A stretch of 64,000 nt of DNA, from positions 930,001 to 994,000 of the forward strand of contig OY781105.1 in the NCBI GenBank assembly GCA_963676635.1. Reading direction: 5' to 3'. Under the pieces are notes generated by a model. The model was not told the origin of the DNA, made no database searches, and saw nothing but the letters and a program-made list of their open reading frames with translations. The translations under genes were made by a program, and so were the position numbers. This stretch comes from GCA-002708315 sp963676635. Its GTDB lineage: Bacteria; Bacteroidota; Bacteroidia; Bacteroidales; F082. Positions 38,442-45,699 of this stretch are shown here, piece after piece (positions within the stretch are counted from its first letter, which is position 1; every line of letters begins with the position of its first letter).

Positions 38442-38449
38442 TATCTTTG
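38442..38449 (+). promoter_or_regulatory. -7 box of the MarR-PNPOx operon
   Basis: TATCTTTG matches TAnnTTTG and starts 9 bp after the second operator, so a bound repressor would cover the -33 region. Confidence 0.7.
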
Positions 38450-38520
38450 TATTAACATTTATACAAAACAGATATGTAGTTCGTTATAGTATTATTCAAT
38501 AGATTTTAAATAGAAAAATA

Positions 38521-38961
38521 ATGGAATACAAGCTTGAGGATGTAATAAACCACAGAATATCAATGATTGCCGTCTTTATGAAGCGACAAATAATAAGGAT
38601 ATTATCGGAAAACAAGTTAAACATAACACCCGACCAGTGGATGGTAATGTATTATCTTTGGGAGGATAACGGTCTTTCAATAGGAGAACTCTCAAAAAAG
38701 ACTAAAAAAGATTTTGCCAATGTTACTAGAATAGTAGACAAGCTGGTAAAAATGAAATATGTTATTAAAAAGAGAAGCAAAAAGGACAGTCGTGTTAATA
38801 ATGTATATATCCTGCCAAATGGTGAAGATATTAAAACTGCTGTTCAAAACTGTTGGAAGCAAGCATCTGACATTGCTCTTAAAGACATAAGTGATTCAGA
38901 ACAACAACAACTTATTACTACTCTTTCAAAAATTGAAAATAATATTCTAAATAATCTTTAA
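38521..38961 (+). CDS. MarR family transcriptional regulator
   Basis: A 146-residue winged-helix regulator. The DNA-binding part runs from about 45 to 100: MYYLWEDNGLSIGELSKKTKKDFANVTRIVDKLVKMKYVIKKRSKKDSRVNN in short, with the recognition helix around NVTRIVDKL and the wing around KKDSRV. Helices at both ends would form the dimer. Two inverted repeats of MarR type precede its promoter. The PNPOx-family gene follows after 18 bp and is probably cotranscribed. The ligand is not known; the neighbourhood suggests a reactive aldehyde, quinone or oxidant. Confidence 0.93.
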   Translation: MEYKLEDVINHRISMIAVFMKRQIIRILSENKLNITPDQWMVMYYLWEDNGLSIGELSKKTKKDFANVTRIVDKLVKMKYVIKKRSKKDSRVNNVYILPNGEDIKTAVQNCWKQASDIALKDISDSEQQQLITTLSKIENNILNNL

Positions 38962-38979
38962 TAATTAAAACTTAAAACT

Positions 38980-39378
38980 ATGTCACAGCTAACACCAGAA
39001 ATGAAAGAAATGGTTATGAGCCAGCAATGCTTTCACGCCACAGTAAGTAAAGATGGAATTCCAAACAATGCACCAAAGCGTTCCACACGTGTTTTTGATG
39101 ACGAAACTCTTATATTCACAGAAGGAACAGGTGGTCAGACTTACAAGAATATAATAGATGGTTCAACGGATGTTGTAGCAGTTGTTAACAGGGATACCAT
39201 TGAGGGATTTCGGTTTATTGGAACTCCTGAAATTTTAACCAGTGGTGATATATATGATCAATCTGCAGAAATGTCACTTAAAGCAGGAATGCCAAAGCCA
39301 AAAGCTGTTATACTTATACACATTAATGAGATACAAAGTCTGAAACCCGGTCCTTTAGCAGGAAAGAAGATTGGTTAA
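38980..39378 (+). CDS. Pyridoxamine 5'-phosphate oxidase family (flavin-binding) protein
   Basis: A 132-residue split-barrel protein of the PNPOx-like flavin-nucleotide-binding superfamily. Typical parts are CFHATVSKDGIPNNAPKR at the start of the barrel, DDETLIFTEGTGGQTYKNI, VVAVVNRDTIEGFRFIGTPEIL, and the end EIQSLKPGPLAGKKI. Proteins of this size often bind FMN or F420 and reduce small molecules, but no specific substrate follows from the sequence. It is the second gene of the MarR operon and ends 3 bp from the end of the convergent transporter gene. Confidence 0.88.
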   Translation: MSQLTPEMKEMVMSQQCFHATVSKDGIPNNAPKRSTRVFDDETLIFTEGTGGQTYKNIIDGSTDVVAVVNRDTIEGFRFIGTPEILTSGDIYDQSAEMSLKAGMPKPKAVILIHINEIQSLKPGPLAGKKIG

Positions 39379-39381
39379 CAG

Positions 39382-40338
39382 TTAATCTGCCTGCTTTCTT
39401 TTATTAAGAATGTAGGCAGTTATTTTTCTGTTTGTACTTTTTGCTGGTTGGACAGTCACCAGATAAACACCAGTTACAACCATTACCACAGCCAGTGGTT
39501 TATCCCAGGTTAAGACATCTTGTCCAACTATTATGGCAATTACTGAAGCTACAATAGGCTGAACATTCATAAAAATACTAACTGTACTTGCTTCTAATCT
39601 TTTTAATGCATATGGCATTAGAAAAAAAGCCAATGTTGTTGAGAATAATAATGCAAAACCTAATAATGATACGGCCAGAATTGATATTTCATCAGAAAAT
39701 ATTCTTTGATTATTCAGTGTATTAAAAGTCAATGGTGTAATAATAATTGCAGATACAAGGAACATATATTTTGCCACAGTAACTGGTGAATATTTTACTG
39801 ATAATGTTCGGGTTAGTACCATATAGCCCGAATATCCCAATACACACATCAGGGCATAAATGATACCCAATGAATTATTAGCACCTGAAACCCCTCCTGT
39901 ACTTCCTAAAAAGACTATTAACACAGCTCCGGACACGCTCAATACTATACCTGCAACTTTTCGTAAGGGGATACTTTCTTTTAAGAACACAGAAGAAAGC
40001 AATAACACAACAACCGGAGTTAAAGCCATTAATAATGAAAAAACAACAGGAGATGTATATTTAAGGGATTGAGAAAATAAGAACTGTGTTCCCAGATATC
40101 CCATTAGTCCTCCAATAAACATAATAATCATATCCTTGCTCTTTACTTTCTCTTTTTTAAAGAACAAACCAATACACCAAAAAACAACAGCTCCGAAAAC
40201 CATACGTGTTGTTGTATATGCCAAAGGGCTCATCCAGTTGGCAACCAAAGCTTTTGTTACAGGAATATTAAGTCCAAATATAACATTAGCACTTAATATT
40301 GCTACCAAACCATTGCCATCGCTCTTACTTTTTATCAT
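39382..40338 (-). CDS. EamA/DMT family transporter
   Basis: A 318-residue inner-membrane protein with about ten hydrophobic helices arranged as two EamA repeats (residues about 10-140 and 155-295). Each repeat ends in the typical pattern (LTPVVVLLLSSVFLKESIPLRKVAGIVLSVSG in the first, MNVQPIVASVIAIIVGQDVLTWDKPLAVVMVVTGVYLV in the second). The family exports amino acids and diverse metabolites; the substrate cannot be read from sequence. It is separated from the upstream dehydrogenase gene by about 115 bp, so it may have its own promoter. Confidence 0.9.
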   Translation of the reverse strand: MIKSKSDGNGLVAILSANVIFGLNIPVTKALVANWMSPLAYTTTRMVFGAVVFWCIGLFFKKEKVKSKDMIIMFIGGLMGYLGTQFLFSQSLKYTSPVVFSLLMALTPVVVLLLSSVFLKESIPLRKVAGIVLSVSGAVLIVFLGSTGGVSGANNSLGIIYALMCVLGYSGYMVLTRTLSVKYSPVTVAKYMFLVSAIIITPLTFNTLNNQRIFSDEISILAVSLLGFALLFSTTLAFFLMPYALKRLEASTVSIFMNVQPIVASVIAIIVGQDVLTWDKPLAVVMVVTGVYLVTVQPAKSTNRKITAYILNKRKQAD

Positions 40339-40453
40339 ACTTTAATTCACAAAGTCGTAAAAAACAAAGAAAAGGTAATTGTTACATCACCTTTTCCCTG
40401 TATTTCCCACACGGCATAACACTAACCCGGGGTATATAACATATAAAAACTTA

Positions 40454-41602
40454 CTATCTTGCATTATTAAACACAGTGCTAAGCATTTCCTTAGAATACA
40501 AAGCATCAGCTCCCATCATTTTTGCTCCCATAAACAGTTTCTCAATCATCATTTCAACACCTTCTTCAGGAATATTACCTTCTTTTAAAGTAACAGGAGC
40601 ACCAATTTTTGTATACCAGTTCTTCAATGCTTCAATACCTTCATCGGCAGTATCAACGTTGAATATTTCTTTGGCAAAACGCTCGAAACGTTCAGGCAGC
40701 ATATTCTTTTGCCACTTCATCCATGCCGGAACAACAATTGACAATCCTGCACCATGAGCAATGTTATATTCAGCAGACATAGTATGCTCAATAAAGTGAG
40801 TATCAAAACGATTATTTTCGATACCACAGAAAGAAGTGAAATTTAAAGCATTAGTGGCAGCCCAGGCAAATTCACCGCGTGCATCATAATCACTGGAATC
40901 TGCCAGTAAGATATCTGTTGTACGAATTACAGTACGTAGAATATTCTCTACATAACCGGCAATATATTCAGGTAAGTAAGTAGCTGTTAAATACATATCC
41001 AGACTATGTGCAAAAATATCGGCAGCTGAATAAGCCAGATACTCTTTGGTTACTGTAGCCTGCAGTTCAGGATTTATAACTGATACTGTAGGGAATGTTG
41101 CCGAGCTTACAATACTCATTTTCTGTTTAGTAACCTCATTTGTAACAACAGCATAGTTATTCATTTCACTACCTGAAGCAGCAAGTGTCATAATAGAGAA
41201 TATCTTTAAGGCACTGTTTGACTGAGCCTTAAAAGTAAACATATCCCACACATCGCCATCATAAACAGCACCGGCAGCAATAGCTTTGGAGGAATCCAAC
41301 ACAGATGCACCACCAATTCCAAGTACCGCATCCACTTTTGTGGCTTTTGCCAGCTCCACTCCTTCGTGAACCTTGCTCAATACAGGATTGCTTATCACAC
41401 CGCCTAACTCTTCATATTCAATACCTTTATCGGTAAGCGACATAACAACTCTGTCAAATAAACCACTTTTTTTAACACGGTCGGAACCGTAAACAATTAA
41501 TACTTTCTTAAGTCCGTACTCTGAAATATACTGACCAATATTTCCTTCTTTACCTTTACCAAACTCAATACGAGTCGGATTGTAATACGTGAAATCTTTC
41601 AT
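40454..41602 (-). CDS. Iron-containing alcohol dehydrogenase, YqhD/BDH-like
   Basis: A 382-residue group III alcohol dehydrogenase. The nucleotide-binding GGASVLDSSKAIAAG and the metal ligands (Asp and His in YSAADIFAHSLDMYL, His in IEHTMSA and His in NIAHGAGL) are all present. The subtype resembles NADPH-dependent butanol dehydrogenase/YqhD, which reduces short-chain and reactive aldehydes. In Escherichia coli yqhD is controlled by a neighbouring AraC-family activator, YqhC; here an AraC-family gene flanks the operon as well. It is last of five minus-strand genes (cyclophilin-like, CMD, cupin, flavodoxin, this gene), 16 bp after the flavodoxin. Confidence 0.93.
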   Translation of the reverse strand: MKDFTYYNPTRIEFGKGKEGNIGQYISEYGLKKVLIVYGSDRVKKSGLFDRVVMSLTDKGIEYEELGGVISNPVLSKVHEGVELAKATKVDAVLGIGGASVLDSSKAIAAGAVYDGDVWDMFTFKAQSNSALKIFSIMTLAASGSEMNNYAVVTNEVTKQKMSIVSSATFPTVSVINPELQATVTKEYLAYSAADIFAHSLDMYLTATYLPEYIAGYVENILRTVIRTTDILLADSSDYDARGEFAWAATNALNFTSFCGIENNRFDTHFIEHTMSAEYNIAHGAGLSIVVPAWMKWQKNMLPERFERFAKEIFNVDTADEGIEALKNWYTKIGAPVTLKEGNIPEEGVEMMIEKLFMGAKMMGADALYSKEMLSTVFNNAR

Positions 41603-41618
41603 AGTTATTCTATTTTAG

Positions 41619-42110
41619 TTAATTATTTCTAATCCAATTATCTACTTCAATGTTATTATCTTTAACGGCATAGCCATTTATTGAAAAGCTGTTTAACACC
41701 TTACCGGATGCACACAACTGTGAGATATCACTAATGCTATGTCCTAAACCACCACCCCCATGTGTACAAAACGGTATAATGGTTTTACCTGTAAAATCAT
41801 TTTCCATTAAGAAAGTACGTACAGGTGCCGGAAATGTATTACACCAGTTAGGGAAACCTACAAATATAATATCATAAGAGTCGATTGATGCAAGATGATT
41901 CCTCAATTCAGGTGTTGCTTCAGAGCGATTCTCCTGACGTGCCCGGATTAGCACATCCCTATATACTGATGAATAGTCATTTGCGGCAACTATCTCAAAA
42001 ATATCGCAATCAAAGTGTCTTTGTAACTGACTGGCTATTCTTTCAGTATTCCCACTCCATGAGAAATAAGTCACTAGCACATTACTTTTATTTTCAAAAA
42101 CAGATTTCAT
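41619..42110 (-). CDS. Flavodoxin
   Basis: A 163-residue flavodoxin-fold protein: an FMN phosphate-binding loop near the start (FSWSGNTERIASQL), the FVGFPNWCNTFPAPVRTFL stretch, and CTHGGGGLGHSISDI near the third FMN contact. This type occurs next to YqhD-like dehydrogenases in many Bacteroidota. No signal peptide. The first possible start is a TTG (42116); the ATG at 42110 is preferred. The gene lies 15 bp after the cupin lipoprotein. It may donate electrons to an enzyme of the cluster, but the partner is not visible here. Confidence 0.92.
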   Translation of the reverse strand: MKSVFENKSNVLVTYFSWSGNTERIASQLQRHFDCDIFEIVAANDYSSVYRDVLIRARQENRSEATPELRNHLASIDSYDIIFVGFPNWCNTFPAPVRTFLMENDFTGKTIIPFCTHGGGGLGHSISDISQLCASGKVLNSFSINGYAVKDNNIEVDNWIRNN

Positions 42111-42125
42111 TGTCAAAATTAGTTA

Positions 42126-42650
42126 CTATTCATCTAAAACACTAGTATACTGCACATCGCTTACAGGATCGCCCCACAATACATTCTCACCTTCTTTGTA
42201 GTTAGTAAGAGCCACATGTACAAACTCACTATTTGGAGTAGCACCATGCCAATGATTTACATGAGGAGGAATATTTACAACATCGCCCTTTTTTATTATA
42301 TGTACTGGCTTACCTTCAACTTTATAGTAGCCTTCACCACCCAGAACCAAAAGTACCTGACCTTTTGGATGCACATGCCAGTTAGTACGCGACTTTGGCT
42401 TAAATATAACATTTGCTGCTGAGTACTCATTATTTTCATCATTGGGCAACATCATGTTTACAGTTACATCACCGGTAAAGAATTTGGCAACAAAAGCCTC
42501 CGGTGCCGGATTCTGAGTAAATACTGGGTCGATTGCATTGCTTTCAACACTGCTTACTACAGTTGTTGTTTCCTTTTCGGATTGATTACACGAATACACG
42601 ATAAGAACAATACTTAACAGTATAAGTGCATTTAAAATTATATTTTTCAT
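42126..42650 (-). CDS. Cupin domain lipoprotein (exported)
   Basis: A 174-residue protein with a lipoprotein-like signal (LILLSIVLIVYSCNQ, Cys21) and one cupin domain at about 70-165: TNWHVHPKGQVLLVLGGEGYYKVEGKP and GDVVNIPPHVNHWHGATP. It is the envelope counterpart of the cytosolic cupin at 36970-37365. It lies 6 bp after the exported CMD gene, the same order as in the other operon (CMD then cupin). The metal ligands are intact; the reaction is unknown. Confidence 0.88.
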   Translation of the reverse strand: MKNIILNALILLSIVLIVYSCNQSEKETTTVVSSVESNAIDPVFTQNPAPEAFVAKFFTGDVTVNMMLPNDENNEYSAANVIFKPKSRTNWHVHPKGQVLLVLGGEGYYKVEGKPVHIIKKGDVVNIPPHVNHWHGATPNSEFVHVALTNYKEGENVLWGDPVSDVQYTSVLDE

Positions 42651-42656
42651 AATATC

Positions 42657-43388
42657 TTACTTATTATTATTTCTATAGTTTATCACATTTTGCAGGTCTT
42701 TCCTGCCGTTTTCTGCTTCTTTCTTTCCAACTGTTGTTTCAATTACGGAGAACATATCATCTAACACTGGTTCAGTTAATCCCACATTCATTGCAAAGTT
42801 TAAATGAGCCATTAGCTGTGGCTCTACGCCTGTCATTGAAGCCAATGCTGCATTAGTTACCAGCTCACGTTGCTCATAACTCAGCACATCACTATCAAAA
42901 ATATCAGCAAACAAATGTTCCTTTAAAAAAGCATCAATCCGTGGAGAAAACTCACCAAATCCGGGAGCTGGTTTTTGCTGTGGAGTATTGGTTAGCACTT
43001 CCAGTACTTGTCGGCCTTTCTCATAACGATCACCAACTGTACTGTGAATTTCAATTTCCTGTCCTTGTTCGTCAATTATACCATTATTACTACGTTCTTC
43101 AAGAACCTTCATAAAAGCACTAATACCATTTAAACTTCTTGGGAAACCACAATAAGCATATAAATGAACCAAAGTCTCATTAATTTCACTAACAGTCAGT
43201 CCTGCATCCAAACCTTCATTTAAAGCTAATGACAGCTCTTCAATATCACCTTGCGCTGTATAACTGGCAATACTTACCAGGCACTTTTGTTGCGCACTTA
43301 ATTGTTGGTTGCCTGTTGCATTCACATTAATTGTTAAAAATACAAAAGAATAAATAATAATTGCAAATCGTGTTATTGTGGTTTTCAT
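42657..43388 (-). CDS. Carboxymuconolactone decarboxylase family protein (exported)
   Basis: A 243-residue protein with an N-terminal signal peptide (FAIIIYSFVFLTINVNA) followed by two CMD domains: residues about 35-100 (KCLVSIASYTAQGDIEELSLALNEG...YCGFPRSLNGI) and about 170-235 (ELVTNAALASMTGVEPQLMAHLNFAMNVGL). The domain order matches the cytosolic paralogue at 37371-38129, but this protein should act outside the cytoplasm. It starts 6 bp after the stop of the cyclophilin-like T9SS gene and is followed by the cupin. No AhpD-type CxxC is seen. Confidence 0.88.
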   Translation of the reverse strand: MKTTITRFAIIIYSFVFLTINVNATGNQQLSAQQKCLVSIASYTAQGDIEELSLALNEGLDAGLTVSEINETLVHLYAYCGFPRSLNGISAFMKVLEERSNNGIIDEQGQEIEIHSTVGDRYEKGRQVLEVLTNTPQQKPAPGFGEFSPRIDAFLKEHLFADIFDSDVLSYEQRELVTNAALASMTGVEPQLMAHLNFAMNVGLTEPVLDDMFSVIETTVGKKEAENGRKDLQNVINYRNNNK

Positions 43389-43394
43389 TTCAAA

Positions 43395-44072
43395 TTAGTT
43401 TTTAATTATTTTCTGAACAATAGTTTCTCTGTTTTCTGATTCAATTTTTAAAAAGTATATTCCGGATGCAATATCATTAAAATCAATAGTATTCTGATTT
43501 GTTCTCTTCACAATACTACCTTGTGTATCTAATAAAGTCAATGACTGAAATGGTAGTTCCACCTCCAGAATATTATTAACCGGATTAGGAAAAACCTGCG
43601 ATCTGCCATCATTCTCTATCTCATCATCAATAGCTGACTGAGGCTCCATAAGTTCCAGTTTTACTGTCACATCACCAGGACCTAACACATCTATTAACTC
43701 CTGCTGTGTGATACTGTCTATTTTACCAAGCCTTGTGAAATTCCATGAGTTTGGTGCATAATATATTACCAGTGCATTGCCCTGATATAATATAAGGTCA
43801 CCAGGCTCTGTGGTAATTTGTTCATCATTTCTTGGCAAGGTAGTTCCAATAAGCCCCACCTTTTCCATATTACTGTAATCACTCATTTCTATTGTGAGAT
43901 AATCTTCGCTCAACAACTCCATAAGCGCAGCAACAGATGAGTTTTCAACCATACTTGCTGTAAGTTCTGTCTCGTTATTGATGGTTATTTTTATCCTTGT
44001 TTCCTGTGCCGTAACATTCATTATAGTAAACGTTAAAAAAACAAATATAATACTCGTTTTCATGAAATTCAT
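43395..44072 (-). CDS. Cyclophilin-like domain protein with T9SS type A sorting domain
   Basis: A 225-residue secreted protein. After a signal peptide (ending IMNVTAQ) comes a cyclophilin-like fold domain (about 25-140) with the usual marks: TINNETELTASMVENSSVAALMELL, GDLILYQGNALVIYY and FTRLGKIDS. The last 70 residues form a type A sorting domain (VFPNPVNNILEVELP...GIYFLKIESENRETIVQKIIKN). Free-standing cyclophilin-like proteins are common next to flavodoxin/CMD operons, but carrying a T9SS tail is unusual. An ATG at 44063 is an alternative start. First gene of the five-gene operon, with the 70-bp shared element upstream. Confidence 0.85.
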   Translation of the reverse strand: MNFMKTSIIFVFLTFTIMNVTAQETRIKITINNETELTASMVENSSVAALMELLSEDYLTIEMSDYSNMEKVGLIGTTLPRNDEQITTEPGDLILYQGNALVIYYAPNSWNFTRLGKIDSITQQELIDVLGPGDVTVKLELMEPQSAIDDEIENDGRSQVFPNPVNNILEVELPFQSLTLLDTQGSIVKRTNQNTIDFNDIASGIYFLKIESENRETIVQKIIKN

Positions 44073-44116
44073 ATTATTATATTTATCAAGTCATTAATCC
44101 TACTTTAATTTCACGG

Positions 44117-44186
44117 TACAAAAGTCTATATAATTAAATAGGCAGGGCTACCCAAATCACCGATTTACATACCAATATTACGGAAT
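44117..44186 (-). promoter_or_regulatory. Shared upstream element of the cyclophilin-CMD-ADH operon
   Basis: The counterpart of 38175-38244. ATTACGGAAT and TACAAAAGTC are 60 bp apart in both, with GCTACC at the same internal offset (30) and a TACC word 21 bp further. On the minus strand GACTTTTG (44119-44126) is a near -7 box about 47 bp before the ATG. Confidence 0.7.
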
Positions 44187-44194
44187 ATCACTTT

Positions 44195-44214
44195 TTGTAT
44201 AACATATTATACAA
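44195..44214. promoter_or_regulatory. 8-4-8 inverted repeat in the araC/operon gap
   Basis: TTGTATAA-CATA-TTATACAA is a perfect inverted repeat 8 bp before the -7 box of the AraC-family gene (44223). It is either an operator of that gene or a site covering the -33 position. Confidence 0.6.
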
Positions 44215-44222
44215 TAGTTATT

Positions 44223-44230
44223 TAAATTTG
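44223..44230 (+). promoter_or_regulatory. -7 box of the AraC-family gene
   Basis: TAAATTTG matches TAnnTTTG, 26 bp before the ATG at 44257. Confidence 0.6.
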
Positions 44231-44256
44231 CATCGTTAAATAATAAAGTAAGAACT

Positions 44257-45153
44257 ATGAGTGATATTCAAGGAATAAAATCGGTTACAGAATATAATAA
44301 TCTGGTAGGACAGGAAACCCTTCATCCTTTGGTAAGTGTAATAGATTTTGCCAAAACAGAACCATTTCATTATTTCAGAGGACAGATGGATGTTTATGCC
44401 ATTTTCCTTAAAGATATTAAATGTGGAAATATTACTTATGGAATAAAAGACTATGATTATGAGGAAGGTACTTTAATATTTATTTCACCCGGACAAGTTT
44501 TCGGTGTTGAAGGAACCGGAGAGAAAAAACAAGCATCAGGTACTGCTATTATTTTCCATCCTGATTTAATACACGGCACGTCATTGGGTAAGCATATTGA
44601 TGATTACTCCTTTTTCTCTTATGAAGTGAATGAAGCTTTGCACCTATCATCCAGAGAAAGAGAAGTTATTAATGAAACCATTAACAACATAAAATACGAG
44701 CTGGAGCATGCTATCGATTCTCACAGCAAAACATTAATTGTTTCATATCTGGAACTATTCCTTAATTACAGCAAACGCTTTTATGAACGTCAGTTTAATA
44801 CACGTAATCATGTAAACAAAGATGTTCTGGCTCGTTTCGAGAGACTCTTAAAAGATTATTTCCTGTCGGAACAGGCTCTATTAACAGGACTCCCCTCTGT
44901 TAGCTATTGTGCAGATAAATTATTTATCTCACCAAATTATCTGGGCGATCTGCTTAAGAAAGAAACAGGGAAATCAGCACAGGAACACATACAGCTAAAA
45001 ATGATTGACGTAGCCAAGGAAAAGATCTTTGATAGTGAAAAATCAATAAGCGAAATCGCTTATGAGTTAGGGTTTAAGCACCCACAACACTTTTCACGCA
45101 TGTTTAAAAAACAAGTAGGAATATCACCTGTAGAATTCAGAAATATTAATTAA
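44257..45153 (+). CDS. AraC family transcriptional regulator
   Basis: A 298-residue regulator. The N-terminal 180 residues look like a cupin-type sensing domain (EPFHYFRGQMDVYAIFL, EGTLIFISPGQVFGV). The C-terminal 100 contain the double helix-turn-helix of AraC proteins: SVSYCADKLFISPNYLGDLLKK for the first and KSISEIAYELGFKHPQHFSRMF with GISPVEFRN for the second, a near-consensus ending. It is divergent from the cyclophilin-CMD-cupin-flavodoxin-ADH operon. Two candidate AraC-type sites with matching layout precede that operon and the CMD-cupin-hydrolase operon. By analogy with YqhC it may activate aldehyde or oxidant defence genes; this is inference. Confidence 0.95.
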   Translation: MSDIQGIKSVTEYNNLVGQETLHPLVSVIDFAKTEPFHYFRGQMDVYAIFLKDIKCGNITYGIKDYDYEEGTLIFISPGQVFGVEGTGEKKQASGTAIIFHPDLIHGTSLGKHIDDYSFFSYEVNEALHLSSREREVINETINNIKYELEHAIDSHSKTLIVSYLELFLNYSKRFYERQFNTRNHVNKDVLARFERLLKDYFLSEQALLTGLPSVSYCADKLFISPNYLGDLLKKETGKSAQEHIQLKMIDVAKEKIFDSEKSISEIAYELGFKHPQHFSRMFKKQVGISPVEFRNIN

Positions 45154-45215
45154 TATTCCTCTATTCCTAATTGTCTACTCAACAATTAAGAATTTTCACT
45201 TCAACAAACTACATT

Positions 45216-45391
45216 CTGATGCGCATCAGGATCGATTTTGATGCGCATCAGGATCATTTTTGATGCGCATCAGGATTGTTTCTGATGCGCATCAGGACAT
45301 TAATTACACAAGAGAAAATGACTAACGACACAGGTGGAAATGAATGACAACACAAGTGATAATGACAGACAACACAAATGATAAATTCAGG
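45216..45391. repeat. Composite array, eight units at a 22-bp period (copy 2)
   Basis: Four palindrome units start at 45216, 45238, 45260 and 45282 ((C/T)TGATGCGCATCAG plus an 8-bp linker such as GATCGATT). Without any phase break they are followed by four units at 45304, 45326, 45348 and 45370 of the ACACAAGTGAAAATGA type. The total is 176 bp, the same as copy 1, and the orientation is the same. It lies between the end of the AraC-family gene and the end of the tRNA-Glu unit. Confidence 0.92.
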
Positions 45392-45393
45392 GC

Positions 45394-45424
45394 AAAAAAA
45401 AAACCCGCAACTAACAGCTGCGGG
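45394..45424 (-). terminator. Intrinsic terminator of tRNA-Glu copy 2
   Basis: On the minus strand CCCGCA and TGCGGG (plus arms 45404-45409 and 45419-45424) form the stem, followed by a run of about ten U. The stem differs from that of copy 1 in loop and length. Confidence 0.9.
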
Positions 45425-45430
45425 ATTTTG

Positions 45431-45504
45431 TAGTCCGTAGGGGATTCGAACCCCTGTTACCAGGATGAAAACCTGACGTCCTAACCTGACTAGACGAACG
45501 GACC
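45431..45504 (-). tRNA. tRNA-Glu (anticodon UUC), copy 2
   Basis: Identical in all 74 bases to 35658-35731, with the same cloverleaf and TTC anticodon. The identity extends on both sides to a 109-bp block (45426-45534). Confidence 0.96.
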
Positions 45505-45523
45505 ATCGTTTTCTTTGGAGCGG

Positions 45524-45552
45524 CAAAAATAATACTTTTTTTTATTTGTCAA
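45524..45552 (-). promoter_or_regulatory. Promoter of tRNA-Glu copy 2
   Basis: On the minus strand: TTGAC at 45548-45552 and TATTTTTG at 45524-45531. The -7 box lies inside the block identical to copy 1, while the -33 region has diverged but keeps TTGAC. Confidence 0.8.
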
Positions 45553-45699
45553 TACTTTTGTGAAAAATATTTTAGGATTTATGAACAGCGTTAACAAGTA
45601 ACATGAGTTTCAAGCTACCGGGCTTTGGTGTTATAAAGTTACTGAGCAACAAAATCCTGTAATCACATTTTCACTCAGTCGCATTTTCGCCCTGTATCC

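Noticed and set aside
35653..45534. Integrative mobile element using tRNA-Glu
   Set aside because: The whole tRNA and its -7 box are duplicated, not just a 3' end, and no integrase or mobility gene is present. Only the possibility of recombination is kept as a finding.
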